Assembly: GCA_016235155.1 (NCBI GenBank)
Contig: JACRLW010000036.1
Location: 1-50,747, forward strand
From: Planctomycetota bacterium
GTDB lineage: Bacteria; Planctomycetota; UBA1135; UBA2386
Length of the DNA: 50,747 nucleotides
Reading direction: 5' to 3'
The notes beneath the pieces were generated by a model, which did not search any database, was not told the origin of the DNA, and worked only from the letters and a program-made list of their open reading frames with translations. Shown in pieces: positions 24,812 to 32,437 of this stretch; position 1 is the first letter of the stretch, and the number at the start of each line of letters is the position of its first letter. A program made the translations under genes and the position numbers.

Positions 24812-26257
24812 ATGTCCCGCTCGCCTCGCCTTCTCCTCGCCGTCCCCGCGATCGCCTTGTCGCTCGCCGATCCGCGCGTGTCCGCCCAATGCTCCGCCGG
24901 TCCGTTCATCGGCACCCCGTTCGCGATGTCGTTCGCGGACGGCGGCGGCGTGTATGCGCGGCACGAGATCTTCCACAAGCCGCTCGGGTTCGCGCCCGGA
25001 GCACCGGCGACCTGGAGCGGCCCGCCCGGCTCGCCGAACTTCAACTTCACGGCTGCGCTCACCAACTGCAGCGGCTGGCTCCTGCCGCTCGCCGACATCG
25101 ACTCGATGTCGCTCGGTGAGGACTGGGTCCTCGCCGACGCCGCGGGGCGCGCGGTGGTCCCCGCCAATCGTTGGGGCGCGCTCGTGTTCTCCGTCACGCG
25201 CGGTTCGATCGGCGCCCCCAACAGCGCGATCCGCCGCGAGTCGGCGACCGGACGCGATCGCGTCGGCGCGGATCTCTTCAGCTACGTGTTGGTCGGGAGC
25301 GCGATGCCGCTCGAACTGGTCGGCGTGACCGAGCGCGTCCACGACAGCCGGGAGATCGACGTCGGCGCCGTCGCGCAGGAGCTCGACGCGCTCGACTCGT
25401 TCATGCCGCTGTTCGCATCGGAGCCGTTCGTGCAGGCGTCGATGAGCGTGCCCGCGCGGATGTTCTTCACCGTCTCGTCCGCGACCCTCGCCCAGGTGCA
25501 TCCCTTCGTGTGGGCCGGCACGGCGCCGAGCGGGGCGACGATCCTCGTCTCGACACGCCAGACCAACGGCGCCTGGTCCTGCCCGCAGATCTGGAAGACG
25601 CACGCACAACTCGGCCTCGCCGCCGGCGAGGACATCGATGCGCTCGCGATCGACGAGCCCAATCAGTTGATGTTGTTCTCGACGCGCAGCCGCGTGCCCG
25701 ACCAACTGATGATCCTCGACTACGGCGTCGACGTGGCGCTGCCGATCCCCTACCTCACGCCGGCCGGCATCCCGATCAGCGACCTGATGGGCATCGGCGA
25801 GGACGACGACATCGACGCGATCTGCGCCATCGATCCGTCGGTGCGCGGCGGCACCGGGGCCGTCAACGGCATGGCGTTCTTCATGGGAACGCCGCGCCCG
25901 AAGTCCTTCGCCGTGCTGCCGCCCGCCGATCTCGAGTCGAGCGCGTTCCGCGTGACGACGCCCGGCCCGGCCGACTCCGCCTACCGCTCCTTCGTCTCCG
26001 GCTGGCCGGCGACCGGGGTCGGGCCGGGAGTCGCGTCGATGTTCTGGTCGCTCGCGGATCAACCGAACACGCTCGTGCCGTTCGTCGTCGTCGCGCGCAA
26101 TGCGCTCGATCCGATCTGCGGCAATCCGGTCGCCACGACGATCCCCGTTCCCGACGTGCCCGCGATGCGCGGCGTCCAGGTCGACCTGCGCTGGTTCGTC
26201 GCCGACGCGGCGCTGACGTCGATCCACGAAGCGTTCCCGATCCAGATCCGCCTGTGA
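24812..26257 (+). CDS. Secreted protein of unknown function
   Basis: This 481-residue protein has a signal sequence (LLLAVPAIALSLADPRVSAQ). The body reads as a beta-rich, possibly propeller-like protein with acidic runs such as IGEDDDIDAICAIDPS and AGEDIDALAIDEPN, and it has Cys residues near the N-terminus (QCSAGPF). No family is recognised. The start ATG has a GGAG at 24803-24806. The stop overlaps the GTG start of the ECF sigma factor by four bases (GTGA), so the two are coupled. It might be an extracytoplasmic partner of that sigma factor, but it has no membrane helix and no anti-sigma motif. Confidence 0.65.
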   Translation: MSRSPRLLLAVPAIALSLADPRVSAQCSAGPFIGTPFAMSFADGGGVYARHEIFHKPLGFAPGAPATWSGPPGSPNFNFTAALTNCSGWLLPLADIDSMSLGEDWVLADAAGRAVVPANRWGALVFSVTRGSIGAPNSAIRRESATGRDRVGADLFSYVLVGSAMPLELVGVTERVHDSREIDVGAVAQELDALDSFMPLFASEPFVQASMSVPARMFFTVSSATLAQVHPFVWAGTAPSGATILVSTRQTNGAWSCPQIWKTHAQLGLAAGEDIDALAIDEPNQLMLFSTRSRVPDQLMILDYGVDVALPIPYLTPAGIPISDLMGIGEDDDIDAICAIDPSVRGGTGAVNGMAFFMGTPRPKSFAVLPPADLESSAFRVTTPGPADSAYRSFVSGWPATGVGPGVASMFWSLADQPNTLVPFVVVARNALDPICGNPVATTIPVPDVPAMRGVQVDLRWFVADAALTSIHEAFPIQIRL

Positions 26258-26793
26258 GCGACGCGGGCGACTGGCGCGCGCTCGTCGCGCGGTGCCGCGC
26301 CGGCGAGCGGGCGGCGCAGGACGAGATCGTCCGGCTCTTCCAGGACCGCGTGCGCGCTCGCGTGCACAAGGAGCTGCAAGACGACTTCCGCAAGCATCAC
26401 GCCTGGATGCTCGCGCTGTTCAGCACGCGCGACGTCGTGCAGGACGTCCTCTGCGCGGTGGTCTCGGCGTTGGGCAGCGGCGACTTCGGCGACGAGGACG
26501 CGTTCGCCGGCTACCTGGCGACGATGGCGCGCAATCGCCTGCTCGACGCCGTGCGCCACCACGAGGCGCAGAAGCGCGACGCGCGACGCGAAGTGCGCAA
26601 TGTCGATCCCGAGCTCGTGCGCGCGCGGTCCGACCAGGACCTTCCGACGCCCGCGCTCGCGGCTCAACTCGCCGAGCAGGCCGGGCTCGTGAACGAGGTC
26701 CTCGACGCGCTCGACCCCCGCCGCCGCGCCCTGATCACGCTGCGGCTCGTCGACGAGAAGACCTATCCGGTCATCGCGCAGGAGCTCGGCTAG
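26254..26793 (+). CDS. ECF sigma factor, truncated before the recognition helix
   Basis: This 179-residue protein has sigma region 2 (STRDVVQDVLCAVV, FAGYLATMARNRLLDAVRHHEAQKRD) and the start of region 4 (LDALDPRRRALITLRLVDEKTYPVIAQELG). It then stops at a TAG. In ECF factors the sequence continues with the second half of the helix-turn-helix, which reads the -35 box; about 20 residues are missing. The TAG shares its bases with the stop of the convergent gene at 26790. It would bind core polymerase poorly directed, or be inactive. GTG start within the previous stop. Confidence 0.75.
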   Translation: MSDAGDWRALVARCRAGERAAQDEIVRLFQDRVRARVHKELQDDFRKHHAWMLALFSTRDVVQDVLCAVVSALGSGDFGDEDAFAGYLATMARNRLLDAVRHHEAQKRDARREVRNVDPELVRARSDQDLPTPALAAQLAEQAGLVNEVLDALDPRRRALITLRLVDEKTYPVIAQELG

Positions 26794-27782
26794 CCCGGCG
26801 CGATCGACCAACCCTGCGCGAAGAACACCAGGCCGACGAGCGACGGATCGCCGGGCAGCGGCAGGCCGAGGCGAGCCGGCAAGGGCACGCGCACCATCGA
26901 CAGGGCGCCGTCGAAGGCGAGGTCGTTCAGCAGGACGCAACCCGTGAAGCCGAGGAAGTCGAGCGGCAGCGGCAACGTGAATGCGCCGAGCGTCTGGTCC
27001 GAGAAGCCGATCGCCAGGTTGCTCGCCACGGTGCCCGGGGGTTCGTTGTCGAGCGTCAACGCGAAGGTCTGACCGATGCGGGGCGCGGACGCCGCGGACA
27101 GCACGGGACCGCACGAGGTTCCGTACGCGCCGACCGAGCCGCTGCCGAGCGAGTCGACGTCGACGCGGAGGCGATCCATCGCCCACGACTCGTCGTTCAG
27201 GCTCTGGATGCCCTGCCCCTCGATCACGAACTCGAAGCGCGCGGTGCTCGCCGAGTGCGGGATCTGCGCGAAGACCGGGTCCGCGCCGAGGTCGTAGGCG
27301 CTGTCGGTGTAGTAGCTGCCGGGGCCCGAGAACCCGAGGTCGATCCGGCGCGCGAGTTGGACGCCGGACGGCGGCGCATAGCTCTGGATCTGGGACGCCG
27401 TCGCGTTCGCGAAGGACTCGCGGAAGATCGGCACGCCGTCGAGCGTGACCTTGAAGAAGTCCCCGGCCGGATAGCTGCCTGTTCCGTCGAGCGAATCGAT
27501 CGCCGCGAACAGGAATGCGAGGCTGATCGCGTTGTGCGCCGGCAGGTTGGCGAGGTCGAGGCGGACGAGGTTTCCCGTCTCGCTGCGCAGGAAGTTCGTG
27601 CCGAACTGATTGCCCGTGGCACCGAGGCCGGCGTAGCCCTGTACGCCGGTGAGCAACGCGGTGCCCGGCGTGATCGCGGTCGGGAGCGCACCGTCGAAAT
27701 CGGTCGTGAAGACGGTGACTTGGGCGATCGAGGCGCCGGTGAGAGCGAGGACGGAGAGGAATGCGAGGGCGGGTCGGTGCAT
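26790..27782 (-). CDS. Secreted protein, C-terminus probably truncated
   Basis: This 330-residue protein starts MHRPALAFLSVLALTGASIAQ, a signal peptide. The middle is a beta-rich lectin/concanavalin-like domain (FEGALP-type start, DFFKVTLDGVPIFRESF, ARFEFVIEGQG, ESWAMDRLRVDVDS). The C-terminal part is the planctomycetal domain with AYGTSCGP, PPGTVASNLAIGFSD and LPLPLDFLGFTGCVLLND. In relatives this domain continues about 18 residues after the FAQG segment (compare FSQALAITPGVNAFGLVASN at the end of the gene at 41336). Here it stops at WSIAPG. The stop falls in the CTAG shared with the truncated sigma factor. CCCATTCCC directly precedes the ATG. Confidence 0.75.
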   Translation of the reverse strand: MHRPALAFLSVLALTGASIAQVTVFTTDFDGALPTAITPGTALLTGVQGYAGLGATGNQFGTNFLRSETGNLVRLDLANLPAHNAISLAFLFAAIDSLDGTGSYPAGDFFKVTLDGVPIFRESFANATASQIQSYAPPSGVQLARRIDLGFSGPGSYYTDSAYDLGADPVFAQIPHSASTARFEFVIEGQGIQSLNDESWAMDRLRVDVDSLGSGSVGAYGTSCGPVLSAASAPRIGQTFALTLDNEPPGTVASNLAIGFSDQTLGAFTLPLPLDFLGFTGCVLLNDLAFDGALSMVRVPLPARLGLPLPGDPSLVGLVFFAQGWSIAPG

Positions 27783-27850
27783 GGGAATGGGTTCGGGAAC
27801 GCGCAGCGGCGCCGAGTACTGAACCACACACCGGATCCTCGCGCCGCGGA

Positions 27851-27856
27851 TAGAGT
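27851..27856 (+). promoter_or_regulatory. -10-like TAGAGT box followed by CCCC
   Basis: TAGAGT CCCC lies 32 bases before the ATG at 27889 in a divergent intergenic region. It matches the TA-N-N-N-T/CCC pattern of other starts but leaves a short leader. Confidence 0.3.
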
Positions 27857-27888
27857 CCCCCGCCGCCGCCCCGCGAGATCCCACCGCC

Positions 27889-28761
27889 ATGCGCATCACC
27901 GCCGCTCTCGTCGCCGTCCTCTTCGCCACGCCCCCGACCCTCGACGCCCAGGCGATCATCGCTCAGTCGTCCGGTCTGCCGAATCCGCAGCACGTCATCG
28001 ACTTCGGCGCGAACCTCTACGCCAACTTCACGCCGATCACGACGCAGTTCACCGGCATCACGGTGACGCACTCGCGCTACTTCACGACGGGCGTGGTCAA
28101 CAACATGGTCGGGGGCTTCCTGACCAACGACTTCAGCGGCGCGCCCGACACGCTGACGATCCGCTTCGCGTCGCCGCTGACCGACCTGAGCTTCGCCTAC
28201 CACCAGATCGGCACGTCCCGGCCCTCCAACTTCCGCGCGATGTTCGGCACGACGGTCGTCGACTCCTTCAGCCACCTCGGCAATCAGTCGTCGCCTAACA
28301 ACTACTACGGCTTCACCAACATCTTTTTCGACGAACTGCAGATCGACTTCGTCGCCGACTTCAACGTCGACACGCTCGCCTTCAACGGCCTCGGAGCCAC
28401 GTGCACGTTCCGCAACGGCTCGGGGATCAACCCGCCCGACTTCCGCTGCGTGACGCTACCGGTGCTCGGCACAAACTGGCTGAGCACGATCGCGACCAAT
28501 CCCAACACGCTGGTCGCCTACGTCGCGGTCGGCCTCGCGGGGCCTCACCCGGGTCTGCCGCTGCTCGGTTACGAGCTGCTGCTCGATCCGACGGTGGCGC
28601 CCGTCCTCATCCCAACCGGAGGCACCCTGTCGCTCGCGATCCCGAGCGGAAGTTCGTGGCGCGGCCTCGCGATCCCCACGCAGGGCATCCGCGTCGACTC
28701 CGTCGGCCCGACGGTGCGCGTCGTGCTGCTCAATGCGCTGGATCTGGTGCTGGGCGGCTGA
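27889..28761 (+). CDS. Secreted protein with a shared C-terminal domain
   Basis: This 290-residue protein has a signal sequence (MRITAALVAVLFATPPTLDAQ). Residues 25-175 form a beta-sandwich-like N-domain (GITVTHSRYFTTG, APDTLTIRFASPLTDLSFAY). The last 115 residues begin with CTFRNGSGINPPDFRC and LPVLGTNWLSTI and end with RVVLLNALDLVLGG. The same domain occurs at the end of the gene at 34727 (CAFRNGRGLNPIGYAC, APVLGANWQTSI). The end overlaps the convergent ATPase gene by 32 bases. No function can be assigned. Confidence 0.72.
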   Translation: MRITAALVAVLFATPPTLDAQAIIAQSSGLPNPQHVIDFGANLYANFTPITTQFTGITVTHSRYFTTGVVNNMVGGFLTNDFSGAPDTLTIRFASPLTDLSFAYHQIGTSRPSNFRAMFGTTVVDSFSHLGNQSSPNNYYGFTNIFFDELQIDFVADFNVDTLAFNGLGATCTFRNGSGINPPDFRCVTLPVLGTNWLSTIATNPNTLVAYVAVGLAGPHPGLPLLGYELLLDPTVAPVLIPTGGTLSLAIPSGSSWRGLAIPTQGIRVDSVGPTVRVVLLNALDLVLGG

Positions 28762-29320
28762 GGCGCGCGGACTCGTAGAGCGAGCGCAACGCTTGGCGCA
28801 GATCGCTGCGTGCCTCGCGACAGACTTCGCGGACCTTCGCGACGCCGATCGTCGGGTCCAGCTCGGCGACGAGTTCGCACAGCAAGTCCGGCGAACCCGC
28901 GGTCCGCAGCACCGTCGGCAGGCGCCCGGCGCGATGCGCGGTGACGATCACGAGGCCCGCAGCGCGGAGCGCGCGGCGCAGGCACCACCACGACCACGGC
29001 GTGAGGTGGCCGGCGCCGTCGAAGAGGAAGGCGTCGCGCGGGCCAAGTGCGTCGCAGAGCGTGCGACGCTCGACTTCGCTCAGTCGATGCTGCTCCACGC
29101 CGATGCGCAACTCGCGGACGCGCCGGCCGTCCGCGCGTAGGTGCTCCGCGAGTTCGAGCATCAACGTCGTCTTGCCCGAGCCGTGCGGACCGACGATCGC
29201 ACCGCGCCCGCCATGCTCCATCACGCGCGCGAGCAACGCCTCGTGGTCGTCGCCTGGCGGATAGCGGAAGCGCAGCGCGTGGAGGCGCTCGACGCGGAAC
29301 GGGTTCTCTCGCGCGAGCAT
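28730..29320 (-). CDS. Small P-loop ATPase of the arrestin-like operon
   Basis: This 196-residue protein has a Walker A GPHGSGKT (44-51) and a Walker B-like DAFLFDGAGHLTPWSWW (about 96-112), then a strand VIVTAHRAGRLPT that fits sensor I. Its N-terminus (NPFRVERLHALRFRY) and small size are unlike ABC or AAA proteins with known roles. Its ATG shares one base with the stop of the upstream arrestin-like gene (TGATG), so it is the last gene of a coupled three-gene operon. It overlaps the 3' end of the convergent secreted-protein gene. Function unknown. Confidence 0.78.
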   Translation of the reverse strand: MLARENPFRVERLHALRFRYPPGDDHEALLARVMEHGGRGAIVGPHGSGKTTLMLELAEHLRADGRRVRELRIGVEQHRLSEVERRTLCDALGPRDAFLFDGAGHLTPWSWWCLRRALRAAGLVIVTAHRAGRLPTVLRTAGSPDLLCELVAELDPTIGVAKVREVCREARSDLRQALRSLYESARLSRPAPDPAH

Positions 29321-29703
29321 CACGATGAGAGCGCCCCTCCCCGCAGGATCACCTCGCGTCCGCCGGGGCCCACCGTAATGGTGAAGTGCTGCGAGTCCTC
29401 GCGCGGCAGGGCGACGATCTCGACGCTCCAGATCACCGACACGAGACGGCCCGAGCACGACCAGGGTCGCATCGGCAGGACGAATTCGAAGGGCCGGTCG
29501 CCGGCCGTGCCCGGCGTGTCGAAACGCGTGGTGCCGACGATGCCGAGGTCCACGTCGCCCTTGCCCGCGGTGTGCCAGAACAGGCGCACCTCGATCGCGA
29601 CGGGGTCCTCGCTCAGCAACCACAAGGCGCGGCCGCGAACCGTCGCACCCGGCTCGAAGGACTTGACGTCGTCGTCGAAAGCGACGGCGAGCTGTTCGCT
29701 CAT
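29320..29703 (-). CDS. Small arrestin-like beta-sandwich protein
   Basis: This 127-residue protein has no signal peptide. The sequence alternates hydrophobic strands in the order seen in arrestin-like domains: SFEPGATVRGRALWLL, VAIEVRLFWHTAGKG, FEFVLPMRPWSCSGRLVSVIWSVEIVALP. It resembles the C-terminal half of the 305-residue membrane protein encoded just upstream, so the two may pair. It is coupled on both sides: ATGA overlap with the upstream gene, TGATG with the downstream ATPase. The fold assignment is by pattern only. Confidence 0.6.
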   Translation of the reverse strand: MSEQLAVAFDDDVKSFEPGATVRGRALWLLSEDPVAIEVRLFWHTAGKGDVDLGIVGTTRFDTPGTAGDRPFEFVLPMRPWSCSGRLVSVIWSVEIVALPREDSQHFTITVGPGGREVILRGGALSS

Positions 29704-30617
29704 GCCGCACCGCCTCGCGACGCGCGGGGCGGACCGACCGGCAGGGCGATCTCGTCCCTCACGTCGGGCCAGAAGCGGATCGGCGCCTTGAAGCGGACCA
29801 GCCAGAGGAGCTTGTTGGAGCGGCCGTCGAAGGTCGGCACCGCGCACGCGGGCATCTGCACGCGCAACGTGCCCTGCGCATCGGCGCCGCCGAGTGCGCC
29901 CGCATGCAGCGTCTGCGTGTGGAACTCCTCGCGATCGGTCACGCGATTCGTGCCCCGCGTGTAGCTCGCCTCCTCGCGGCCGACGAGTTCGATGGTCAGC
30001 GTCGTCAGGCGCGAGGTGCTGCCGGCGAGCCGCCAGGGCAGTTCCACGATCTCGCCGATCGGCACCTCGTCGCCGTCGAGCACGATCTCGGCGCGAGGAT
30101 TGGTCAGCGCGAGGATCTGGTGCACGCAGAGCAGCGCGAGCGCGAGTCCCGCGACGGCGAAGAACGCGAGCACCGGCCACAGGACGCCGACCGCGTTCAT
30201 CGCGACGACGACGCCCGCGATCCACGCGGCGGTGAACGGCACGAGGAAGACGAGCAGGCAGCCGCGCGCCGACGTCGCTCGCAACACGCGCGGGCCGATC
30301 GACGGCGCGAGCGTCGGCGCGGCGGTCGGCACCGTCCCCGCAGTCGCTGTCTGGCGCGCCCCCGTCCCCATCCGACCGGTCGCGAACATCAGGCCGAGCC
30401 CGATTGCACCGGCCCCCAGTGCGGTGAACACGATTCCGAGCGCGAGTTCGCCGCCGCCGGGACCCCCGCCGCTCAGCGCACCGCTCAGCGCGGCGATCCC
30501 GCCGGCCGCGAAGCCGAGCCCCCAGACCGAGAGGAACAACGCGACGCAGCCGCGACCGCCCTTGGTCAGTTCACCGCGAGACGAGAGCGGCCGCCGACGA
30601 CGGGAGAGGAATCCCAT
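29700..30617 (-). CDS. Membrane protein with C-terminal arrestin-like domain
   Basis: This 305-residue protein has hydrophobic helices near residues 23-48, 57-80, 118-140 and 143-165 (for example CLLVFLVPFTAAWIAGVVVA), then a soluble domain of about 135 residues. That domain has PIGEIVELPWRLAG, TTLTIELVGREEASYTRG and FKAPIRFWPDVRDEIALP, a pattern seen in arrestin-like parts of DUF3592-type proteins. It is the first gene of the three-gene operon ending at 28730. A TATGAA on the minus strand at 30635-30630 lies 12 bases before the ATG. Role unknown; a membrane scaffold is possible. Confidence 0.65.
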   Translation of the reverse strand: MGFLSRRRRPLSSRGELTKGGRGCVALFLSVWGLGFAAGGIAALSGALSGGGPGGGELALGIVFTALGAGAIGLGLMFATGRMGTGARQTATAGTVPTAAPTLAPSIGPRVLRATSARGCLLVFLVPFTAAWIAGVVVAMNAVGVLWPVLAFFAVAGLALALLCVHQILALTNPRAEIVLDGDEVPIGEIVELPWRLAGSTSRLTTLTIELVGREEASYTRGTNRVTDREEFHTQTLHAGALGGADAQGTLRVQMPACAVPTFDGRSNKLLWLVRFKAPIRFWPDVRDEIALPVGPPRASRGGAA

Positions 30618-30647
30618 GACGTGGCGGCCTTCATAGCGCGTCGCGGC

Positions 30648-31739
30648 TCAGAAGATCCAGAGCACGCCCTGGCCGAAGGCGTCGCGTCCGACGACGTAGA
30701 TGCGCCCGTTGTTCGGGTCGACGTCGATGTCGTGCGTGTCGATCGGCGAGATCAGGATCCCCGCGTTGAAGGGCGCGCCCGACGCCGGAACGATGAGCAG
30801 CATCCACCAGTACCACTTCAAGCTCGGGTTGCTCGTCACCCAGACGCTGCCGTAGGCGAGCGCCAGCGGGCTGTTCGGGAACGGCTTGGCGCCCCAGCAC
30901 ACCAAGGTGAGCCCGTTGATCGGGCCGAGGATCGGAAACGAAGTCGGCGCGGTCGGCACCGTGACGTCGAGCACCTCGAGACCGTCGGTCCACTTCGACG
31001 CAACGATCCGCGGCGCGGGCAACAGGCTCTTGCGCAACTGGGTGTGCGACGAAGTCTGGCTGCCGTAGAAGCCGGAGAAGTTCTGCACCGGCGCCTGCGG
31101 CGTCGTCACGCTGAAGCCCTTGAGCAGCCGCACCGCCGTGTTGGTCGGCGCGACGCCGAACTGGTAGAGCTGGTTGCCGATCAGTTCGAGGCCGTTGCCG
31201 TCGTTCGTGCCGTTGAAGGCGTAGTTGTCCCACACCGGCGTCGGCGACAGGATCGACGTGGCGCCCGTCACCGTGTAGGTGCCGAGCCCCTGGTTGGTCG
31301 CGTTGTAGTGGAGGACGCCTTGCACGCCGTCGCGCTGGTAGCGCAGGCCGCGGAAGTGGTAGGTCGTCGGCACGCTGGAGAGGGCCGACGGTGAGGCTGG
31401 ATTGCTGACGTCGACGAGGTTGATCCCGCCGCCGCGATGCCCGGAGAAGAGGCGGCCGCCGAACATCGGCGTGTACTCCGCCTCGAACCATTGGTCGCCG
31501 TACGGCGGGTTGAAGCTCGTCGTCACGCTCGGCGCGCTCGGCACGCTGACGTTGACGTAGTGCTGCCAGCCGTCGACCTGGTTGCAGATCACGACGTGAC
31601 CATTGCCGATCACGTGCACGCTGCGCGGGTCGTCGCCGATGCCGGCGGGGAGGATGAGCGTGCCGATCTGCGCGGCGGCCGGGGCCGCGAGCAGGCCGGC
31701 GAGGAGGACGGAGCGGGCGGAGGGAAGCGGGCGGTTCAT
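30648..31739 (-). CDS. Secreted LVIVD-repeat beta-propeller protein
   Basis: This 363-residue protein has a signal peptide (SVLLAGLLAAPAAAQ) and repeats with the LVIVD pattern: GGGINLVDVSNPASPSALS and DGLEVLDVTVPTAPTSFP. It also has propeller-type strands such as HVIGNGHVVICNQVDGW and DIDVDPNNGRIYVVGRDAFG. LVIVD repeats build extracellular beta-propellers; no enzyme motif is present. CCCGTTCCC occurs on the minus strand at 31760-31752, 12 bases before the ATG. It is followed by the arrestin-like operon 30 bases downstream on the same strand. Confidence 0.8.
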   Translation of the reverse strand: MNRPLPSARSVLLAGLLAAPAAAQIGTLILPAGIGDDPRSVHVIGNGHVVICNQVDGWQHYVNVSVPSAPSVTTSFNPPYGDQWFEAEYTPMFGGRLFSGHRGGGINLVDVSNPASPSALSSVPTTYHFRGLRYQRDGVQGVLHYNATNQGLGTYTVTGATSILSPTPVWDNYAFNGTNDGNGLELIGNQLYQFGVAPTNTAVRLLKGFSVTTPQAPVQNFSGFYGSQTSSHTQLRKSLLPAPRIVASKWTDGLEVLDVTVPTAPTSFPILGPINGLTLVCWGAKPFPNSPLALAYGSVWVTSNPSLKWYWWMLLIVPASGAPFNAGILISPIDTHDIDVDPNNGRIYVVGRDAFGQGVLWIF

Positions 31740-32437
31740 GGGAAGGACCTCGGGAACGGGTTCGGTCGGGACATCCCGTTCATGACCGCGCCGGCCTCCC
31801 GTTGGACATCGCGATTCCGCGAGCGCCGGGCGAGCCTGGGTCAGCGCCTCCGGTCGAGCCAGACCTCGACAAGCGGCGATGGGTCGTCGCCCTCTCCGAT
31901 CTCGAGCCGGACGGTACGCGGGACGAAGCCCATCGCGGCCGAGGCCGCAACCCATCCGGGTTGCAGACGTCGTCGCTGACGCGACGACCAAGAAGGCCTC
32001 GCCCGCTCCTCTTGCTGGGGTCCTCCGGCCTCCCGAATCGTCACTGTGTTCCAAGAGGACCGCCGCGACGATTCTCCGGCCTTCGGACCCAAGCAGCCGA
32101 CCTCGAACTCGTGCGGGGCGAGGGCACCGTCGATGCGGGAACATCATCCTCGTCCGTGCGCGCGCATCGCGTCGTGCGGTCGTCGAGTGGTTCGGGCATC
32201 CACAACCGCGCGTTCGCGATCGACCGGCCGTCACGATCGACGGCGCGCCGGCGCCGGAGGAGAGGGAAGCTCGTCGCCCCTCGCCATCTCCCCGCGGATC
32301 GCTACGAGTTCGATGTCGCGCCGGACGGCACGACGATGCGCGTCGACGTCTCGGGCTCGCTCGCCGGCCGCTGACCCGCGCTATGCTCCCGCCGCTCGCG
32401 CAGGGACGAGGCGCGGGCGGGTTCGACGGACACGACG
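31740..32437. other. 700-bp region with no intact gene, probable gene remnants
   Basis: No full-length gene is convincing here. On the plus strand, fragments that look protein-like sit in different frames: ADLELVRGEGTVDAG (about 32094-32140), VVEWFGHPQPRVRDRPAVTI (about 32180-32240) and LPADRYEFDVAPDGTTMRVD (about 32288-32350). This fits a frameshifted remnant of a secreted protein. On the minus strand, FVPRTVRLEIGEGDDPSPLV before a stop at 31841 looks like the C-terminal end of another lost gene. TATGCT CCC at 32382-32387 is a possible promoter of the gene at 32438. Confidence 0.35.
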
